Positions 57,521-64,000 of a stretch of 64,000 nt of DNA are shown here, piece by piece; position 1 is the stretch's first letter, and every line of letters starts with the position of its first letter. This DNA comes from Phoenix dactylifera. Its lineage: Eukaryota; Streptophyta; Magnoliopsida; Arecales; Arecaceae. The translations under genes and the position numbers were made by a program. The notes under the pieces were generated by a model. That model was not told where the DNA came from, did not search any database, and saw nothing but the letters and a program-made list of their open reading frames with translations. The DNA lies in assembly GCF_009389715.1 (NCBI RefSeq), contig NC_052409.1, positions 5,569,775 through 5,633,774 on the forward strand, given 5' to 3'.

Positions 57521-60500
57521 ATGAGGACCGCCGGCTCTTTCGCCCCCGTCCGAGAGGTCCGAGAGGCCTGGGGCCGGCTCTCGGACGGATGCCTCGCCCG
57601 CTTCCCCTGCCTCGCCGATCCGGGTACTCTTCTCTCTTTCAGATTCGTTCTTCTTGGGGTTTTTCTTCGATTCTTGGTTGGATTGCTGAGCTCTTTTCTT
57701 TCTTTTTTCTCTCCCTTGTTGTTTTGGTTTATAGCGAGAAGGTCTTCGTTGGGTTTGAAAGTGGCTCTCGTGCTGCTTCACGTGGTTATCGTGGGCGCTT
57801 TGTTTCCCCTGGACACTGATTTGGTGCGGAGAACTCGGGAGCATCCTTGGTACTCTTCTCCAATCCATCTTTTTTTATTCTTTTTCTTTTTCGCTATTTA
57901 TGCCGTTTTTTCTTGCGGATCCTTCTTGAAAAGTTGGTGAATTTAATCATTTTATTTTATTCTGCTACATCATTTGGGAGCTTAAGGTTTTATGGGATTA
58001 CCTTCTTTTAATTTCTCATTAAAACCTCAACCACGAGATTGTTCTCTTTTGAAATAGTACTTTTAAATTGTTTTGGCTGGATGAACGTCTGCAGTGCCGG
58101 TACGGTACCGGGCCGTACCGGTTGCTCGGTAGCATGGGTCGGTACGGGCGTACGGCCCAGCGCTGTGCCGGCCCAGAACTGACACAGTAGAGGTGGGGGA
58201 GAGGGAGAACGGGAGAGAGAGAGAGAAAAGGGGAAGAGAGAGAGGGAGAGGAAGGAAGAGAGAGGTCGGGGCCGGCTGGTGGAAGTCGGGGAGCCTCCAC
58301 ATTGAGGAGGCGGAGGCCGGAGAGACGCGAAGGCGGGGTTTCGCCTCCGGTCCCTGTTCCACCTCCGGTTCTCTGTTTTGTTCGAAACATGGGCCCGGAG
58401 GTGTCTTTTATTTTTGCTGATTTTAAGTTGAAGTCGGCAAACCCATCAAGTGAAGTCGGCAATGGGTTTGTTAGTTTTAACTTAAAATCTGCAAAAATAA
58501 AAAGGCTCCTCCGGGCCCATGTTTTGAATGAAACAAGAGACCGAAGGCAAAGCCCTGCCTCCATGTCTTCCCGGCCTTCATCAGCCAGCCCCCACTCCCT
58601 TCCGTCCTCTCTCTCTCTCCCTCCCCCCTCTCTCTCTCTCTTTCTCTTTTTCATTCTCCTTCTCCCTCTCTGGCGATAGGGTCTCGGTTTCGATGACGGA
58701 ACCATCCTGGTCTGCCATCGGTACGGTTTGGAACACTCCGAACCGGGCGGTTCAGGACGGTTCCGCCAACCATGGGCTGGATTATTATCTGAGCTTAAAT
58801 TTTTTCAATGATGAGTGGAGCACAACATTTCTCAGGAACTTTGATTTTATAGAACTTTTTAAGATCTATTTTCAGGGATCCAACACATGACTGCCTAGCT
58901 ATGAGTACATCTTTCGGTTCAATTGGCTTTTTGCCTTTTTGTGAAACTTAGGTATCATCCCTGTTGTTATCTAAGTATCATTTAAAGTTGCGGTAAAAGA
59001 TAATTACTTGGTGCACGTGAATCTGCATTTTTTTGTGAACTCTATATATACTTGATCATGTAATTCTCATACTCACTTTACTTTTTTTTTATGTGCTCTA
59101 TGCTTTCCTTGATTTATCCTTTTGATCTGCTTATGTTTTCACCTCATATCTTTCCTGATCATCAGGTACACTGTCATATACTTGGTGCTGTTTTTGGCCA
59201 CATTGGTTCAATATTTTTTCACATCTAATTCATCTCCAGGGTAATTTCCCGCACGCTTGATAAACTTTTTCCATTGATCTTAGAATTCCATATAAACTCA
59301 TATGTGGGAACTGAAACATGATATTTCTTATTTGTGATTCACCTCCTTTGTTTGTAAGATATGTCATTGATGCAATGAGGGCTTGGGATGGAACACATGC
59401 TGCCTTTACCAATGTAAGGCCATTTCTTCCATTTATTGCAAAGAGAGTAACATATGTACCTATTTTAATTTTAAATTTGATTATCACATAATAATATAAG
59501 ATCAAAGACATGGTTGACTTCAACTAATTTCTGCTATTTTCTATTGATCAAGCGAAGACAATCTGCACCAAGACATGGAAAATTTGTTTCTTCAACAGAT
59601 ATTAATCAGTCGGGAAAAATTGATTCTCGGATGAATTGGTTGAAGCTAGTGACAGGTCTGTATCTTCCTGGATCATCCAGCAGGTAATCACACCTTTGCT
59701 GCATAGATTATGTTAAAACTAGAGTTTTAGTTTATAGCAAATTTACGGTACAGTCTCTCAGTATTATTAATTAGGCATATGTCTGTGCCGTATATATACA
59801 TTGATATGATTGTTTATGCATACGAGCAGTCATGTGTGCTAGTCACTAGCAAGTGCAATGTGAATTTGAAAGAAAAGAAGCACTGAACATATATTACACA
59901 CTACTTTAAAATATATTCAGCTATTCTAACTATAAGTAACTATTTTTCAATGTTTCATAGCCTATATGCATGCATTTAAACAACTAAACATAACTAGAAT
60001 ATATCTTTATTCAAGATTTACTTAGACTATAAATTACTTATACAAATGAATTGATACTAAGAGAACTAAAAGCCAATGCAATGTAAACTATGATTTGTAG
60101 GAAACAGGAATAAGAATTTTTTATTAAAAAAAAAATTATGTTGTAGAAAAAAGAGGGGTTTCTAATTTCATCAATTTCTTTTACTTTCAATTGTTATAAA
60201 GCTATCATGTAATAAACCCTGGAACAATCAACAATGCTACTTCTTCCCTCGCCGCATCAAAGAAATTAAATTACATAGAAAGAACAACTGGTTTACATTT
60301 ACTATTAAATGATTACAAAACTATCATGTTCTACATACATCTTTAAGGAAATAAACTGATTTCATCTAAAAGGCTACTTTATCTTGTTCTGTTATTACTT
60401 TGATCTTATCAATCTACATTAAATACAAAAAAATGAATTAAAGAGAAATCATCTGGATTTTAGCTCTTGTTTTTACCCATCCCGTAGTTCCACTCAAACA

Positions 60501-62063
60501 TGCTACGGATAACTGAATCTAAATAGCACTGAAATTAGAACAAAAGGGCAATGTGTAATATCGATTTCTTCATATTTTTGTTCGTACCTTTTTTCATATA
60601 CTTCTCTCTATCATTTCAGGAGTTGGACTTGCACTTATTGTCATATTATTCAGGTAACATTTATGCCACCAAATTCTAACATTTAACGCAGATGTTCTTA
60701 TTCCAACTTGAAACTACATACATATACTTTTCTTGATTTGCAATTTTACTTTCCAATTTTGTATTATTAATTGATTCTATTAAGGATCCATGCTTATCAC
60801 TAGATAATGGATTGTTAATTATGACCAGTTAGATTATTTGTCCATTATTACACCTTGCACAAATAAACACACAAGTTATGTGTTATACATGTTAGAATTA
60901 GATGATTGTTGAATGATGCAATTTTTGTGCAACACTGTAGGTGCTCAAAGTGAGCTGACCAAGGAATCACCTGACACCAGTTGCATACATAAAACCTCAG
61001 CATCCAAGCATCATTATATTAGCTATTACTGCCATTCATACTAGTGGACAGCATTTCGTATGGTTCAAGTGTTGTCTTGAGTTGTATGAAAACTAAGTAT
61101 GTATCAAGGTATTATGAATATATAGATGACTTGTCCAAAGCTACATAATTGTGGCACTGTATAACCTCAGCATTCCCAGTCTTTTCCTAAGACAGTAAGA
61201 TGGCAAGTTTTCAGAATTTGTTCTCGCAGTGAATGCAACTTTTCAGAGTACATCAGATCTTGCTTCTTTCTACAGAATCACACCTAATCTTTGCCAGATT
61301 ATACAAGAAGGAAGATACATTATTCTTATCAGACAATTTACTCTTGCGTGAAGGCCAACCTCTATAGCCTTAGTGTGTGTTACCATGCTAACACAGCCAT
61401 CAATACCTGCCATAAATTTAGTAAAATATCACACGGAAGAGGTCAAAAAATCAGATTATCTTCTATTAAATCTTACTTCTTAAATATTTTCCAATCAGTC
61501 TGAATCATTTCAAGGATTTTTGAGATGATTGCTGCTGCTGCTTTCTAGAATATGTATCAAAGCAACTAAGCCCTATAACTAAAGCAACCATAATGATAAA
61601 ATCACTCACAGCCAAGTTTTCTGCCTCAGCTGCTTCTCTGGTAGTGCCAGTAGATTACATTATTTAACTTCATCTTTTTTTGGTCTACCGTGAAGAACTG
61701 TACTTCAAATAATCAAAGGAATGGTCATATAAATTGTTACGTGTGTAACTGGAGTCTGAGTAACTCTGTCCTATAAACATAAATTAGGGCAAAGGCCTTC
61801 ATGCCCCAGAACTGTATAGTTTATACAAATGATGTTTGAATGTTGCTTTGAGTTCTCGAAATATGGCCATTGTGCTATCATTTTAGCTATTGATTTAAAT
61901 GATTAATACAAGATCAAACATTTAAGGTCTGATTTCTGCAACTCCTATTGCAGCCTCCTCGTACAAAACATTGCCATGATTGTGACAAATGTGTCCTTCG
62001 GTTTGATCATCATTGTGCATGGCTAGGAACATGCATTGGTAAAGGGAATCATTGTCGATTTTG
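57521..62063 (+). CDS. DHHC protein S-acyltransferase (PAT10-like), 5' part, seven exons
   Basis: Exons are 57521-57623, 57735-57849, 59166-59240, 59359-59413, 59553-59683, 60620-60653 and 61954-62063, joining in frame to 623 nt (207 codons, then split). The gene continues past the window. The enzyme family attaches palmitate through thioester bonds to membrane-associated proteins; the Arabidopsis relative PAT10 acts at Golgi and vacuolar membranes. The product starts [18 protein letters not shown], has two hydrophobic segments ([17 protein letters not shown] and [18 protein letters not shown]), then [15 protein letters not shown]. The cysteine-rich domain has C164xxC167, H177-C178xxC181xxC184, and DHHC at 189-192 followed by [15 protein letters not shown]. 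The catalytic cysteine is present. The later membrane spans must lie in exons to the right. The PAT10 assignment rests on the whole visible pattern and is probable. Confidence 0.94.
58083..58774. mobile_element. Large foldback element in PAT10-like intron 2
   Basis: About 690 bp form one long inverted repeat. The inner arms 58385-58444 and 58462-58524 share AACATGGGCCCGGAGG, then TTTTATTTTTGC and GATTTTAAGTT as reverse complements. GA-rich sequence on the left (about 58196-58262) mirrors CT-rich sequence on the right (about 58605-58672). Ends are rich in GGTACCG motifs. GGCTGGAT occurs at both boundaries (58075-58082 and 58775-58782), a possible 8-bp target duplication. There is no transposase frame. 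It is probably a non-autonomous foldback DNA element. Confidence 0.7.
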
Positions 62064-64000
62064 GTAAGTATATATAATAACTGTTGGAAAGCTTTTGCCA
62101 AATATATTGGTGTTATTAATTCATAATTGAAATTATATTAGATTTAGACAAGTTGTTGTGGAGTAGCGATCATTTTTTATTTATTATGTACAGTTGTACA
62201 CTATGGGAAAGGTGAGAAATGGGGATAACAAATCTACTGAGCATCTGTCTTCATCTCTAATCTCTTTCCTTTATGGGCCTATGTAGATCCCTGTCCCATC
62301 CTGGCATACTTATAACTGTATTGCATTAGGCTCTACTTGTACTACCAAGGTGATGATGAGAACCTTTGGTATGCACTTGTATTCATATATTGGTTTTAAC
62401 CTTGGCACATGACTGCAGCATTGCTAGTAACACTTGACTATTACCGTATATTCAATATGGCATACAAATCATGAACGCTTTTGCTTCTCTAAGTCTTACC
62501 ATCCTTTTTTTGCACTTGTTGAATTTGCTGGAATATGCAATGGGAACTTTTGTAGTGTCATATCCGCACTTTCTTTTTCATTAATAGTATTAAACCTTAA
62601 GGCTTTAAAGCTGTTTTAGAAGGAAGAATTATTTTATTTTCTGCAAGAATGATTTCCTGAGCAAGCTTAGAGTAAGGATCTGCTGGAGGAAAAAGAAACA
62701 CTTGTCCTTCATGCTATTTCTCCTTTGCCTCTCCTTCATCCACCCTATTAGTATGGGTGAAGGAATTCCATAAAAAATGTGAAAAACATTATATTTAGCT
62801 TCTTTTTTAAAAACTACATATAATTATATGTTTCTTTTTCTGGTCCCCATTTACAATACCACGACATTCACTTCTTCGCATTCCTAAAGATTCTAGGATT
62901 AATACCAATCCAGTGATGTTTTCTTTCTAAGTCCTATGATTATTAGGTGGACTGCCGCAAATTCATCCTCTACCTCGTACCAATAATGAAACATATGTTT
63001 TAAATCTTTTCTTATTTATCGGAAGTCAGCTAATAGAATGATTCATGGCGATTTACAGGACATATGGTGTTGAAAAGACAAATATTCATGAATTAGTTTT
63101 CTGAGAAATCATGAAAACTTATCGATTTGCTCAGTATAATTTAGGAAGAAATTGGACATTGATAGGCAGTTAAAAATCATTGTCAAACCAGTTATACTAT
63201 GTATTTTCACTCCATATAAATCTCTTTGATGCCTATGCTTGTCTTTATATCTAGAATATTTTATATTCTTCAAAGACTGTAAATAGACAAACATAATTAC
63301 TATTTAAGCAATTAGCAGTAGCTTCAATGTAATGATAACTTAGGTTGTGAAACCAGCGTGATGAGGTTCAAGATTAAAAAGTCTGCAACCAAACTATAAG
63401 GTCCTCCAGTATTGTTGAAATTTGTAATTCTGCTTCTTGTATCTTTTTGTCCTCTAAAACCAGGATGGATGTTTAGAACCTTATCTCCCATGTTTATGTA
63501 GGGCTATTTCTAGAAGCCTTCAGGGACATTTAGGACCTTAGTCCCGATGTTCATGTAAGGCTATATCTTGAAGCCTGCGGGGTGTGTGCCTGTGCATCTG
63601 AATTGGGGGGGAAGGGCAGGGGAGGGGGTTTGGGCCATGCCCCCAATCTCTAGTTTCAAGAAAAAAAATCTAAATTACTCTTAAATGAGTTGTTCCAAAA
63701 TAGCAAATACACAGAATGACTATTCCTAAATAGTAAATATGCAAGCACCGGAGGCGGTTAAGAACATGAATGTATTTCACAAAATATACAAGAAATTTGG
63801 CCAAGCATATGATACTTTGTTTACTAGTTCTGACTAAAGACAGTCGTAGAGCCAGCTTGGCTTAAAATATTGATAATGATAGTAGCGATAATGATGCACA
63901 ATTTCCCAAGATTTTTGATATTGTCTTTGGTTGTTCCAATAAAAATTGTATTTTGATTTATGATCTGATAAAATCATGTTCTAAGAAAAAAGATTTTCTG
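62064..64000 (+). other. PAT10-like intron 7, to the window edge
   Basis: The sequence begins with the donor GTAAGT. No following exon (expected to continue with Trp-rich transmembrane sequence) was recognised before the right edge, so at least 1.9 kb of intron lies here. A G-rich run occurs near 63605-63632. Confidence 0.7.

Noticed and set aside
1..64000. CRISPR arrays, bacterial operons, phage or plasmid modules, intact tRNA or rRNA genes
   Set aside because: The window is spliced plant nuclear DNA. The repeats seen are transposons, microsatellites and duplications. Only degenerate pol III box-like traces were found, no complete tRNA.

Overview
This is eukaryotic nuclear DNA from a flowering plant. 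The genes are split by canonical GT-AG introns, the intergenic DNA is AT-rich and full of retrotransposon debris, and every recognisable gene is a plant family (DUF674, RopGEF/PRONE, aminoalcoholphosphotransferase, PAT10-type DHHC acyltransferase, MIR394). Very long introns (up to about 4.2 kb) in housekeeping genes and LINE-rich spacers suggest a non-grass monocot such as a palm. That placement is inference; the sequence does not name the species.

Layout. 1-353 (-) is the 5' part of a DUF674 gene running off the left edge. 890-2330 holds two decayed LINE 3' ends. 3742-4343 is a complete TRIM-type miniature LTR element with a 5-bp target duplication. 5460-6212 (+) is a three-exon CRAL-TRIO (Sec14/GDAP2-like) gene of 194 aa. 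9146-9275 (+) is a MIR394 hairpin carrying the exact 20-nt mature sequence. 10622-16283 is a complete Ty1/copia element of Tnt1/Tork type on the minus strand, with a single open 1361-aa polyprotein, two 737-bp LTRs that look identical, and a perfect 5-bp duplication. 16694-20000 has weaker RNase H-like LINE remnants. 20774-27268 (-) is a five-exon RopGEF gene (575 aa).

27.3-35.5 kb is spacer: an (AT)n microsatellite, a foldback repeat, tandem duplications, and two LINE remnants lying tail to tail at 30.79-33.05 kb. 35542-52087 (-) is a complete 17-exon aminoalcoholphosphotransferase gene (386 aa), with a 10-nt and a 23-nt micro-exon and a repeat insertion containing a perfect 25-bp minisatellite in its seventh intron. 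52.1-57.5 kb is spacer with a SINE-like sequence and another LINE 3' end. 57521 to beyond the right edge (+) is the 5' part of a PAT10-like DHHC S-acyltransferase gene (seven exons visible, 207 codons), with a large foldback element in its second intron.

The genes do not form a pathway. Each has its own role: phospholipid head-group transfer, Rho-of-plants activation, protein S-acylation, a Sec14-like lipid or ligand-binding domain, and microRNA control of an F-box gene located elsewhere. I found no new multi-gene system. The most informative signals are the MIR394 locus, the micro-exons, the two intact LTR elements, and the GGTACC-rich insertions in the introns of two unrelated genes.
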